This document shows positions 32,193 through 40,507 of a stretch of 40,509 nucleotides of DNA, one piece after another. Numbering within the stretch: the stretch's first letter is position 1; each line of letters starts with the position of its first letter. A program made the position numbers and the translations under genes. The notes beneath the pieces were generated by a model. The model ran no database searches and was not told where the DNA came from. It saw only the letters and a program-made list of their open reading frames with translations. Origin of the DNA: an uncultured Alistipes sp. (GTDB lineage: Bacteria > Bacteroidota > Bacteroidia > Bacteroidales > Rikenellaceae); contig CALUMQ010000008.1 of the NCBI GenBank assembly GCA_944321765.1, forward strand, positions 1 to 40,509. Direction: 5' to 3'.

Positions 32193-33464
32193 CTACTTCA
32201 TCGGATTCTCGGGCCCGACGGCCACGGTTACGAGGCTGTCGCGCGTCAGATAGCGCCGGGCCAGCGCCTGCACATCGGCGGGCGTCATCTGCCGGATGCG
32301 GCGGATATTCTCACCGATGACCGAGTTGTCGGCGCCGCAGAGGATGTTCTCGATCGTTACGTCGGCAATGCCGAACGGACCGTCCAGCACGCGCATCATC
32401 TCTCCCGACATCATGTTCTTGACCAGCTCCAGCTCTTCGTCGGGCATGGGCTCCTCGCGCAGCCGCTCGATCTCGCGGTAAATTTCCTGCAGCGCCTGGC
32501 GGGTGACGCCGGCGCCGACCTGCGTGGCCACGGCGAAATAGCCCTCACACTCGAAGTTGACCATGGCCGCTACCACGCCGTAGGTATATCCGTTTCGTTC
32601 GCGGAGGTTCTGCATCAGCCGCGACCCGAAGTATCCGCCGAGAGCCGTTGCCACGACCTGCATGCCCACGAAATCGGGGTGCTGGCGCGGGAAGAGCAGC
32701 CGCCCGAGGCGCAGTGACGACTGTACGGCTCCGGGATGTTCGACAAACACCTCGTGTGTCGTTTCGGGAACTGGAAAGGAGACGATGCCGGCGTCGTCGC
32801 GGCGGGGAATCCGTTCGGCAAGGGCGGCGACGGCAGCCTTTTCACGGGCGCCGATGCGTCCGCTGCAGACGACGAAGCAGTTTTCGGCGGTGTAGTGCCG
32901 CTGATGGAATGCCACCACCTCCTCGCGCGTCAGCCGGTCGTAGGCGCTCTCGTCCGACGAGATGCCGTAGGGGTGTGTCGGGCCGAAGAGTGCCCGGGCA
33001 AAGGCCTCGCGGGCCTCGACGTCAACCTTCGTACGTTCGATGGCCAGCCGCTGGCGGCGTTTGGCGGCGTAGATGCGCAGCTCCTCCTCGGGAAAGGCCG
33101 GATGCAGCAGAATCTCTTCGGCCACGGCAAGCGTCGGGTCGAAGAATTTCGACAGCGTGGCGAAGTTGACATAGGCGTAGTCGCGGTCGATGTTCACGTC
33201 GTACCACGAGCCGTAGTAGTCGAGCTGTTCGGCGATCTGCTGCGCCGAGAGACGTGTGCTGCCTTCGGCAAGGAGGTTCGCGGCGGCCGATGCCGAGAAG
33301 GGCGCCTGCTGCCGGGCCGATCCTGCACGGAAGACAAACGAGATGCGCAGCACCTCGAAGTCGTCCGAGGCCAGGATGTAGAGGTCGATGCCGTTGGCGA
33401 GGGTCGTCCGTTCAGCCTGCAGGAGTTCGACCTCCGAGGGTATGATGCGGGGTTGTGCGGTCAT
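32193..33464 (-). CDS. M16-family peptidase-like protein, non-catalytic partner
   Basis: 423 aa from ATG 33464, overlapping the stop of the catalytic partner by 4 nt (ATGA). M16 architecture with two halves. Where the zinc motif HxxEH should be, it reads NLLAE (in AAANLLAEGSTRLS), so the metal site is lost. The second half keeps NLRERNGYTYGV, the Arg/Tyr-containing segment used by non-catalytic M16B subunits to hold substrate. It likely forms a heterodimer with the upstream product, as for mitochondrial processing peptidase-like bacterial pairs. No signal peptide is visible, so it is probably cytoplasmic. Confidence 0.9.
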   Translation of the reverse strand: MTAQPRIIPSEVELLQAERTTLANGIDLYILASDDFEVLRISFVFRAGSARQQAPFSASAAANLLAEGSTRLSAQQIAEQLDYYGSWYDVNIDRDYAYVNFATLSKFFDPTLAVAEEILLHPAFPEEELRIYAAKRRQRLAIERTKVDVEAREAFARALFGPTHPYGISSDESAYDRLTREEVVAFHQRHYTAENCFVVCSGRIGAREKAAVAALAERIPRRDDAGIVSFPVPETTHEVFVEHPGAVQSSLRLGRLLFPRQHPDFVGMQVVATALGGYFGSRLMQNLRERNGYTYGVVAAMVNFECEGYFAVATQVGAGVTRQALQEIYREIERLREEPMPDEELELVKNMMSGEMMRVLDGPFGIADVTIENILCGADNSVIGENIRRIRQMTPADVQALARRYLTRDSLVTVAVGPENPMK

Positions 33465-34702
33465 GATTCGAGGGCTTTGTAGAGGAGTGTGGAGCTGTTT
33501 TCCTCGCACAGCGTGCGGAGGCAGAAGTCCGAGATGCGTTGGCGCGAAACGGTTCGGTAGAGGTCGACCTCGCGGTTGATCAGCGAGAGGTCGCCCAGCA
33601 TGTCGTAGAAGCCGAGGTTCATCGCCTTGTTCATGACGTTCAGTTCGCCGAAGAGCGTGTTGGCTTCGAACTTGTTCTTCACCTTTTCGAGTTCGTAGTC
33701 GCTCACCTCGCCGCGCTGCAGGGCGAGAATCTCTTCGCGGAAGGCCGCTTCGGCCTGCGCGGGCGTGGTGCCGGGCAGCAGCTGTCCGGTGAAGACGAAG
33801 AGTCCCGGATCGACATCGCCCGAGACATAGGCATTGACGCTGGCGAGCAGTCGCCGCTCCTTGACCAGATGGGTGTAGAGGCGTCCCGAGTCGCCGCCGG
33901 CCAGCAGATCCGAAACCAGGTCGGCGGTGTAGAAATCCGGATCGGTGCGGGCGCCCATGTGGTAGGCCACCGTGACGGTCGTTGCCGGAACCTCCCGCTC
34001 GACCTCCTCGCGGCGCGCCTCGCACTGACGGGGCTCCTGCGGAATCGGTTCCGTGACGGCGGACCGGTCGGCCAGCGGCGCGAACCACTTTTCGGCCAGA
34101 TCGAACATCCGCTCCTCGTCCATGTCGGCCGAGATCGAGAGTATGGCGTTCGACGGACGGTAGTACGTGCGGTAGAAGGCCTCGACCTCCGCGAGGGTTG
34201 CTCCGGCGATGTGGTCGGTCGTCAGCCCGATGGTGGCCCAACGGTAGGGGTGGACCTTGTAGGCCAGGGCGCGCAGCAGCATCGTCTGGTCGCCGTAGGG
34301 CTGGTTGAGGTAACGCTGGCGGAACTCCTCGATCACCACGCGTTTCTCGGTTTCGAGCTTCTCGGGTGTGATGTCCAACCCCTCCATGCGGTCGCTCTCG
34401 AGCCACAGGGCCGTTTCGAGGTTGTCCTTCGGAAGGGTGATGTAGAAATCCGTGTAGTCATTGTTCGTGAAGGCGTTGTTGTCGCCCGAGGCCATCTGCA
34501 CCGGGAGGTCGAAGTTCGGAACGTCGCGCGTGCCGCGGAACATGAGGTGTTCAAACAGGTGTGCGAATCCCGTGCGTGCCGGATTCTCGTTGCGGGCGCC
34601 GACGCGGTAGAGCATGTTCACGGCGGCGAGTTTCGAGGCCCGGTCGCGGTTGACCACGACGGTCAGACCGTTTGAAAGCGTTTTTCTGCGATAGGGTATC
34701 AT
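33461..34702 (-). CDS. M16-family zinc metallopeptidase, catalytic subunit
   Basis: 413 aa. The inverted zinc motif HLFEH (48-52, HxxEH) is intact, with the downstream glutamate in VVIEEF (E125/E126) at the expected distance. The N terminus (RRKTLSNGLTVVVNRD) is typical of M16 proteins without a signal peptide. It degrades peptides inside the chamber formed with its partner. The promoter element ends 5 nt before the ATG. The pair is an operon of two. Confidence 0.94.
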   Translation of the reverse strand: MIPYRRKTLSNGLTVVVNRDRASKLAAVNMLYRVGARNENPARTGFAHLFEHLMFRGTRDVPNFDLPVQMASGDNNAFTNNDYTDFYITLPKDNLETALWLESDRMEGLDITPEKLETEKRVVIEEFRQRYLNQPYGDQTMLLRALAYKVHPYRWATIGLTTDHIAGATLAEVEAFYRTYYRPSNAILSISADMDEERMFDLAEKWFAPLADRSAVTEPIPQEPRQCEARREEVEREVPATTVTVAYHMGARTDPDFYTADLVSDLLAGGDSGRLYTHLVKERRLLASVNAYVSGDVDPGLFVFTGQLLPGTTPAQAEAAFREEILALQRGEVSDYELEKVKNKFEANTLFGELNVMNKAMNLGFYDMLGDLSLINREVDLYRTVSRQRISDFCLRTLCEENSSTLLYKALES

Positions 34703-34707
34703 GTCGG

Positions 34708-34715
34708 CAAAGGTA
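34708..34715 (-). promoter_or_regulatory. -7 promoter element of the M16 operon, 5 nt from the ATG
   Basis: The minus strand reads TACCTTTG, ending 5 nt before the ATG at 34702, the closest spacing in the window. No -33 TTG at 19-21 nt. Confidence 0.6.
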
Positions 34716-34883
34716 ATAAAAATTATGGAGTGCGGTGTGTCGGAGCCCGGAGAGGCCGGGGATCCTCCGGCCCGTCGGCTGTACCGTCGCGGAACAGCCG
34801 TGCGGCGACCGGAAATCGCATGCCGAGGATAAACCGCTGGCGGTTAACGGATTCGGCAAAGGGGTGAAAATCCGGGAGTTTGC

Positions 34884-34921
34884 TGTTATTCGATTAACAA
34901 CCGTCTGTTAGCCTGATAACA
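34884..34921 (+). promoter_or_regulatory. Two tandem palindromic operators TGTTA-N6-TAACA
   Basis: Copy 1 is 34884-34899, copy 2 is 34906-34921, exactly 22 bp apart (two helical turns) and both followed by ACC. Copy 1 extends to CTGTTAT-N4-TTAACAA, close to the clostridial-type Rex site TTGTTAA-N4-TTAACAA. The 5-6-5 spacing also fits a Crp/Fnr-family protein. Both types commonly control fermentative enzymes. The sites lie about 70-100 bp upstream of the -7 element. Confidence 0.6.
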
Positions 34922-34987
34922 ACCCGAAGAGGCGAATATTCGTGATTTTTTGGACGGAAATGAGCTTCTATTTTGCGCCGAAATGTG

Positions 34988-34995
34988 TATATTTG
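34988..34995 (+). promoter_or_regulatory. -7 promoter element of the pyruvate:ferredoxin oxidoreductase
   Basis: TATATTTG matches TAnnTTTG, 73 nt before the ATG at 35069. At 19 nt upstream the -33 position reads TTC instead of TTG. Confidence 0.6.
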
Positions 34996-35068
34996 CATCG
35001 CCCGAATTTCGGATGTAAAACTTGACTATCGACAATTACACACAAAAATAATCTAAATTTCAACTAAA

Positions 35069-38000
35069 ATGGCAGAAAAGAAATTCATCACTTGTGATGG
35101 TAACTACGCTGCGGCTCATGTGGCCTACATGTTCTCGGAGGTTGCAGCCATCTATCCCATCACGCCGTCGTCGACGATGGCCGAACTCGTTGACGAGTGG
35201 GCCGCTCAGGGACGGAAGAATATCTTCGGGGAGACCGTGAAGGTCGTTGAGATGCAGTCGGAGGCCGGAGCTGCCGGCGCCGTCCACGGATCGCTGCAGA
35301 GCGGTGCGCTGACCTCGACGTTCACCGCTTCGCAGGGTCTGCTGCTGATGATTCCGAACATGTACAAGATCTCCGGTGAGCTGCTTCCGGGCGTCTTCCA
35401 CGTCTCGGCACGTGCCCTGGCCGCACAGTGCCTGTCGATCTTCGGCGACCATCAGGATGTGATGGCAGCCCGTCAGACCGGCTTTGCCATGCTTGCCACC
35501 TCGTCGGTACAGGAGGTGATGGACCTTGCGGGCGTCGCCCACCTCGTGGCGCTGAAGAGCCGCGTGCCGTTCGTACACTTCTTCGACGGATTCCGCACCT
35601 CGCACGAGATTCAGAAGATCGAACTCATCGACGAAGCCGCCCTCACGTCGCTGCTCGACCGTGACGCGCTGAAGGCCTTCCGTGCCCGTGCATTGAATCC
35701 CGAGCACCCCGTTACGCGCGGTACGGCCCAGAACCCCGACATCTATTTCCAGACGCGCGAGGCTGCCAACAAGTTCTACGAGGCCGTGCCCGACATGGTG
35801 GCCGACACCATGAAGGAGATCTCGAAGATCACCGGACGTGAATACAAACCGTTCGTCTATTACGGGGCCGAGGATGCCGAGAACATCATCATCGCCATGG
35901 GTTCGGTGACCGAGACCATCAAGGAGACGGTCGACTACCTGCGTGCCAAGGGCGAGAAGGTCGGTGTCATCACCGTACACCTCTACCGTCCGTTCTCGGT
36001 GAAGTACCTGCTGGATGTTGTTCCCGCGAGCGTGAAGCGCATCTGCGTGCTCGATCGCACGAAGGAGCCGGGAGCCAACGGCGATCCGCTCTATATGGAT
36101 GTTGTCGAGGCATTCGCCACGGCCCAGACGCTTCCGTGCGGCGAGAAACCGCTGATCATCGGCGGCCGCTACGGACTCTCGTCGAAGGACACCACGCCGG
36201 CGCAGATGCTGGCCGTCTTCGAGAATCTGAAGATGAAGGAGCCCAAGAACCAGTTCACCGTGGGCATCGTCGACGACGTGACGTTCCGCTCGCTGCCCGT
36301 CGGCGAGGAGATTTCGCTGGCCAAGCCCGGTACGTTCGAGGCCCTCTTCTTCGGACTGGGCGCCGACGGTACGGTGGGAGCCAACAAGAACTCGATCAAG
36401 ATCATCGGCGGCTCGACGAACAAGTACTGCCAGGCCTACTTCTCTTACGACTCGAAGAAGTCGGGCGGCTACACCTCGTCGCACCTGCGCTTCGGCGATC
36501 TGCCGATCACCTCGCCCTATCTGGTTACGACGCCCGACTTCGTGGCATGCCACGTTCCGTCGTACGTCGACAAGTACGACGTGCTCAAGGGTCTGAAGAA
36601 GGGCGGATCGTTCCTGCTGAACTCCGTTCATGACGCCGAGACGACCTGCGCCACGCTGCCCGACCACATGAAGGCATACCTGGCCAAGAACAAGATCAAC
36701 TTCTATATCATCAACGCCACGAAGATCGCCGCCGAACTCGGTCTGGGATCGCGTACGAACACCATCATGCAGTCGGCATTCTTCAAGATCGCCAACGTGA
36801 TTCCGTTCGAGAAGGCCGTTGAGGAGATGAAGCACGCCATTCTGAAGTCCTACGGAAAGAAGGGTGAGGATATCGTCAACATGAACTACGCGGCCGTTGA
36901 CGCCGGCGGCAAGGAGGTCATCAAGATCGACGTTCCCGAGGAGTGGGCACGGATCGAGGACCGCGGCTTCGAGACGCCGTCGCACGCTTCGTATCCGGAG
37001 TTCGTGCGCAAGATCGTCGAGCCGATCAACGGACTGAAGGGTGACGATCTGCCGGTATCGGCCTTCAACGGCCGTGAGGACGGTACGTGGGAGAACGGTA
37101 CGGCCGCCTACGAGAAGCGCGGTATCGCCGTGAATGTGCCGGAGTGGAAGATCGCCAACTGTATCCAGTGCAACCAGTGCTCGTATGTCTGCCCTCACGC
37201 CGCCATCCGTCCCTTCCTGGCCACCGACGAGGAGGCTGCCGCTTCGGGTACGGAGTGGAAGCAGGGTCTGGGCGAGACGAAGGCCTACAAGTTCCGCGTG
37301 CAGGTATCGCCGCTCGACTGTACGGGTTGCGGCAACTGCGTGGACATCTGCCCGGCCAAGGAGAAGGCGCTCGTCATGCGTCCGCTGGAGGAGCAGCTCC
37401 CGCAGCAGAAGAACTGGGACTACATCACGAAGAACATCGGTTACAAACAGGTGGTCGACAAGACCAAGTCGGTCAAGAACCTGCAGTTCGCACAGCCGCT
37501 CTTCGAGTTCTCGGGAGCGTGCGCCGGCTGCGGCGAGACGCCCTACATCAAGGCGCTGACGCAGTTGTTCGGCGACAAGATGATGGTAGCCAACGCAACG
37601 GGCTGTACGTCGATCTACTCGGGTTCGGCCCCGTCGACTCCCTACTGCACCGATGCCAACGGCCGCGGTCCGGCGTGGGCAAACTCCCTCTTCGAGGATA
37701 ACGCCGAGTTCGGTCTGGGCATGCACATCGGTATCGAGAAGCTCCGCGACCGTATCCAGATGACCATGGAGGAGGCCATCGCCAACTGCACGAAGTGCTC
37801 GGACGAACTGAAGGAGACGATGAAGGAGTGGATCGCCAACCGCGGATCGTCGTCGAAGTCGGCTGAGGTTTCGGCCCGTCTGATCCCGATGATGGAGGCC
37901 TGCGGCTGCGACTACTGCAAGAAGATTCTCGAACACAAGGATTGGCTCGTCAAGAAGTCGCAGTGGATCATCGGCGGCGACGGCTGGGGCTATGATATCG

Positions 38001-38611
38001 GTTACGGAGGTGTAGACCACGTGCTGGCTTCGGGTCAGGACGTGAACATCCTGGTTGTCGATACGGAGGTTTACTCCAATACCGGCGGACAGTCGTCGAA
38101 GGCAACTCCTGTGGGTGCCGTGGCGAAGTTTGCCTCGAGCGGTAAGCGTATCCGCAAGAAGGATCTTGGCGCCATGGCCATGACCTACGGGTATGTCTAT
38201 GTAGCCCAGGTTTCGATCGGCGGCTCGCAGCAGCAGCTGTTCAACGTGCTGAAGGAGGCCGAGGCCTATCCCGGACCGTCGCTCGTGATCGCCTACGCTC
38301 CGTGCATCAACCACGGTATCAAGGGCGGCATGACGCGTACGCAGACCGTCGGCAAGGAGGCTGTAGCGTGCGGTTACTGGCATCTGTGGCACTACAACCC
38401 GCAGCTGGAGGCCCAGGGCAAGAACCCGTTCGTCCTTGACTCGAAGGAGCCCGACTGGTCGAAGTTCCACGACTTCCTGATGAAGGAGGTGCGCTACACG
38501 TCGCTCATGAAGTCCTTCCCGGCCGAGGCCGAGGAGCTCTTTGCGGCTGCCGAGGAGAATGCCAAGTGGCGTTACAACGGCTATGTACGTCTGTCGAAAC
38601 TCGAATATTGA
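35069..38611 (+). CDS. nifJ: Pyruvate:ferredoxin (flavodoxin) oxidoreductase
   Basis: 1180 aa single-chain PFOR. It oxidises pyruvate with CoA to acetyl-CoA and CO2 and reduces ferredoxin, the anaerobic route into acetyl-CoA. Domain order: N-terminal pyrimidine-binding domain (DGNYAAAHVAYMFSEVAAIYPITPSS, about 8-33), domain II, gamma domain (AFFGLGADGTVGANK, about 425-440), two [4Fe-4S] ferredoxin clusters (C698, C701, C704, C708 and C751, C754, C757, C761), then the TPP-binding domain with the proximal cluster cysteines (C818, C821 in CAGCGE, the cysteine of NATGC, and one in APCINHG) and GDGWGYDIGYGG. All cluster ligands are present. The enzyme is oxygen-labile, in keeping with an anaerobe. 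Codon use is strongly biased, as in a highly expressed gene. Confidence 0.97.
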   Translation: MAEKKFITCDGNYAAAHVAYMFSEVAAIYPITPSSTMAELVDEWAAQGRKNIFGETVKVVEMQSEAGAAGAVHGSLQSGALTSTFTASQGLLLMIPNMYKISGELLPGVFHVSARALAAQCLSIFGDHQDVMAARQTGFAMLATSSVQEVMDLAGVAHLVALKSRVPFVHFFDGFRTSHEIQKIELIDEAALTSLLDRDALKAFRARALNPEHPVTRGTAQNPDIYFQTREAANKFYEAVPDMVADTMKEISKITGREYKPFVYYGAEDAENIIIAMGSVTETIKETVDYLRAKGEKVGVITVHLYRPFSVKYLLDVVPASVKRICVLDRTKEPGANGDPLYMDVVEAFATAQTLPCGEKPLIIGGRYGLSSKDTTPAQMLAVFENLKMKEPKNQFTVGIVDDVTFRSLPVGEEISLAKPGTFEALFFGLGADGTVGANKNSIKIIGGSTNKYCQAYFSYDSKKSGGYTSSHLRFGDLPITSPYLVTTPDFVACHVPSYVDKYDVLKGLKKGGSFLLNSVHDAETTCATLPDHMKAYLAKNKINFYIINATKIAAELGLGSRTNTIMQSAFFKIANVIPFEKAVEEMKHAILKSYGKKGEDIVNMNYAAVDAGGKEVIKIDVPEEWARIEDRGFETPSHASYPEFVRKIVEPINGLKGDDLPVSAFNGREDGTWENGTAAYEKRGIAVNVPEWKIANCIQCNQCSYVCPHAAIRPFLATDEEAAASGTEWKQGLGETKAYKFRVQVSPLDCTGCGNCVDICPAKEKALVMRPLEEQLPQQKNWDYITKNIGYKQVVDKTKSVKNLQFAQPLFEFSGACAGCGETPYIKALTQLFGDKMMVANATGCTSIYSGSAPSTPYCTDANGRGPAWANSLFEDNAEFGLGMHIGIEKLRDRIQMTMEEAIANCTKCSDELKETMKEWIANRGSSSKSAEVSARLIPMMEACGCDYCKKILEHKDWLVKKSQWIIGGDGWGYDIGYGGVDHVLASGQDVNILVVDTEVYSNTGGQSSKATPVGAVAKFASSGKRIRKKDLGAMAMTYGYVYVAQVSIGGSQQQLFNVLKEAEAYPGPSLVIAYAPCINHGIKGGMTRTQTVGKEAVACGYWHLWHYNPQLEAQGKNPFVLDSKEPDWSKFHDFLMKEVRYTSLMKSFPAEAEELFAAAEENAKWRYNGYVRLSKLEY

Positions 38612-38630
38612 TTGACGGAATCCTGAAGAT

Positions 38631-38670
38631 ACGGGGCCGCGGGTGCAAACCTGCGGCCCCGTTGTTTTTT
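38631..38670 (+). terminator. Intrinsic terminator of the pyruvate oxidoreductase gene
   Basis: ACGGGGCCGC (38631-38640) pairs with GCGGCCCCGT (38653-38662), with further pairing in the loop, then TGTTTTTT. It lies 19 nt after the stop codon. Confidence 0.9.
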
Positions 38671-38860
38671 CTGGAATGTCCCAGCGGCGGTGGCGAAGTA
38701 CTCCGATTGGAGAGTCCCGACGTCGGGGCCTATGCCCTCTGTTGCGGAATCGAAACATTCTCGTGGTGATAATTTCTTCGTTTCGGAAGTAAAAGTTTCG
38801 GTTTTATTGATTATTTTTACACCAATCCAATAACAGCTACTTATCCAAATCTTATTTGTT

Positions 38861-39637
38861 ATGAAGAAGACCCTTTTCTTGCTGATTGCGCTGCTCGTCG
38901 GAACCTGTACGACAGCTTTCGGCTGGGGCAAGGTCGGACACGACGCCATTGCCTGCATTGCCGAACGACACCTGACCCCCAAGGCCAAAAAACAGATCGA
39001 GCGCTACCTCGACGGCCGCTCGATCATCTACTATGCATCGTGGATGGACCAGGTCCGGGCGTCGGAGCCCTACAAACACACGACGCGCTGGCATACGAAC
39101 CGTGTCGATGCCGGGGGAGACTACCAGTACAACGAGAAGGATGGCGACGCCGTGGCGGGAATCGAGGATGCAATGGCGAAGCTCGCCGACCTGAAGCATT
39201 GCGATGATTCGACGGCGCGTGTGGCCATCTATTGTCTGGTGCACCTGGTGGGCGACATGCACTGCCCGTCGCATGTCAAGTACCCGTGGTACAAGGATTT
39301 CAAGTTTGAGCTCAACGGACGCACCTTCTCTTTCCACAGCTATTGGGATACGCAGGTGCTGGAGTTGAACCATCGCTGGGGATACGAGGATTACCGTTAT
39401 CAGCTGGATCGCAGCACGAAGCAGGAGCAGAAGGCGCTGGCGGCCGGTACGCCGCGCGAGTGGCTTGCCGACAATGCCCGAACGTGCCAGGTGCTGTACG
39501 ACTGGGTGTCGGAGGGTGAGAAGCTTGGACGTGCGGCGACATACGACTACCTGCTGAAGACGCAGGAGCTTGCCGAGCGACAGATTGTCAAGGCGGCGTA
39601 TCGTCTGGCGCGGATTTTGAATGAACTTTTCGGATAG
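38861..39637 (+). CDS. S1/P1-type zinc-dependent nuclease, secreted
   Basis: 258 aa with a signal peptide that must be cut before Trp22 (TTAFG/WGKVGH), because in this family the mature N-terminal Trp binds zinc. All nine ligands of the P1 nuclease trinuclear zinc site are present with matching spacing: W22, H27, D63, H78, H128, D132, H138, H159, D163. It should cleave single-stranded DNA and RNA, and possibly remove 3'-phosphates, in the periplasm or outside. A scavenging role is inferred. It lies alone after the oxidoreductase terminator, with 81 bp to the next gene. Confidence 0.94.
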   Translation: MKKTLFLLIALLVGTCTTAFGWGKVGHDAIACIAERHLTPKAKKQIERYLDGRSIIYYASWMDQVRASEPYKHTTRWHTNRVDAGGDYQYNEKDGDAVAGIEDAMAKLADLKHCDDSTARVAIYCLVHLVGDMHCPSHVKYPWYKDFKFELNGRTFSFHSYWDTQVLELNHRWGYEDYRYQLDRSTKQEQKALAAGTPREWLADNARTCQVLYDWVSEGEKLGRAATYDYLLKTQELAERQIVKAAYRLARILNELFG

Positions 39638-39718
39638 CATTCCGTCGGGGACGGCCCACGGGACGGCGTGAACGGAGAGCGTCCGGGATCTGGAACTTTT
39701 TAAATAGAGAAAAAAACG

Positions 39719-40162
39719 ATGAAAAGAGTATTTGCAGCCGCTGTGCTGCTGCTTGCGATGACCGCCTGCGGCGGATCTCAGAAAAAGGCCCTCTCGCTGG
39801 AGGGCACCCTGTGGAAGCTCTCCGAGATGAAGGGCATTCCTGTTACGGCCATCGATGCCGAGGCCGACTTCTTCACCCTGCAGTTCAATCCTGCCGATAC
39901 GATGGTGTCCGGACGCACCAACTGCAACCGCTTCTTCGGACGCTACGTGGTGAAGGATTCGCAGCTGACGTTCGAGAATATGGGAATGACCCGCATGGCC
40001 TGCCCCGACATGGCCTACGAGGAGGCATTTGTCCAGATGCTCAACGGGGTGGATCGCTATGCGGTCGAGGGCAAGGAGTTGAAGCTTTACGGCGAGGATC
40101 GTCCGCTGGCGACGTTCCGTGCCGTTGAGGAGTCTGCCTCCTCGGCGCCGGCCGCGAAGTAG
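39719..40162 (+). CDS. META-domain (HslJ-like) lipoprotein
   Basis: 147 aa. Lipobox AMTAC gives lipidation at Cys17. A META/HslJ domain covers about 28-136: GTLWKLSEMKG, FFTLQFNPADTMVSGRTNCNRFFGRYVV (with the typical GxxxCNxFxG), FENMGMTRMACPD, and LNGVDRYAVEGKELKLYG. Members include HslJ, a heat-inducible protein linked to novobiocin resistance in E. coli, and leishmanial META; the biochemical role is unclear. The start follows an A-rich stretch (TAGAGAAAAAAACG). Confidence 0.9.
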   Translation: MKRVFAAAVLLLAMTACGGSQKKALSLEGTLWKLSEMKGIPVTAIDAEADFFTLQFNPADTMVSGRTNCNRFFGRYVVKDSQLTFENMGMTRMACPDMAYEEAFVQMLNGVDRYAVEGKELKLYGEDRPLATFRAVEESASSAPAAK

Positions 40163-40189
40163 CCGTCTGCTGAAGGCAGGCTGAAAACG

Positions 40190-40220
40190 AAGCGGGCCGT
40201 TCCCTCGGAACGGCCCGCTT
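40190..40220. terminator. Shared hairpin terminator between the META lipoprotein gene and rpmA
   Basis: AAGCGGGCCGTTCC and GGAACGGCCCGCTT form a perfect 14-bp stem (40190-40203, 40207-40220) with a 3-nt loop between converging genes. A-rich and T-rich flanks on both sides support bidirectional use. Confidence 0.85.
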
Positions 40221-40246
40221 GACGTTTATTCAGTTTCTGCGTGTGC

Positions 40247-40507
40247 CTACTCGCTCAGCGGGGTAACGCTGACGTAGGACTTGCCTTCGCCTTTCTTGCA
40301 GAACTCTACGGTTCCGTCGACCAGAGCGAAGAGCGTGTGATCCTTACCCATGCCGACGTTTTCACCGGCATTGTGAACCGTGCCGCGCTGACGGACGATG
40401 ATGTTGCCCGCCTTTGCGAACTGACCTCCGAACAGTTTGACGCCGAGTCGCTTGCTTTCCGACTCACGGCCGTTCTTCGAGCTACCTACACCTTTCTTGT
40501 GTGCCAT
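40247..40507 (-). CDS. rpmA: 50S ribosomal protein bL27
   Basis: 86 aa, complete; its ATG lies 2 nt inside the window's right end. The N terminus [24 protein letters not shown] is the classic bL27 start that reaches the peptidyl transferase centre, without the cleaved extension found in Firmicutes. The rest ([18 protein letters not shown][17 protein letters not shown]) is fully typical. rplU normally precedes rpmA, so it is probably just beyond the window. Confidence 0.98.
   Translation of the reverse strand: MAHKKGVGSSKNGRESESKRLGVKLFGGQFAKAGNIIVRQRGTVHNAGENVGMGKDHTLFALVDGTVEFCKKGEGKSYVSVTPLSE

Larger units (their letters stand above)
34703..35068. other. 366-bp divergent intergenic region before the pyruvate oxidoreductase
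   Basis: Largest gap in the window. It holds the M16 promoter at its left end, a 14-bp near-palindrome AACCGC-TG-GCGGTT (34832-34845), two tandem TGTTA-N6-TAACA palindromes (34884-34921), CGAATATTCG (34933-34942), and the oxidoreductase promoter element at 34988. I see no small gene or RNA gene in it. Confidence 0.6.

Noticed and set aside
38716-38727. Perfect 12-bp palindrome CCCGACGTCGGG upstream of the nuclease gene
   Set aside because: A single short GC-rich palindrome with no second copy, no promoter element beside it and no T-run; chance is a good explanation in GC-rich DNA.
35060-38758. A 1232-codon open frame on the minus strand, antisense to the pyruvate oxidoreductase
   Set aside because: The plus-strand protein has all PFOR motifs, and its biased codon use (few codons that read as stops in antisense) explains the long opposite frame. 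The antisense peptide has Leu/Arg/Val/Gly-rich composition without any domain.
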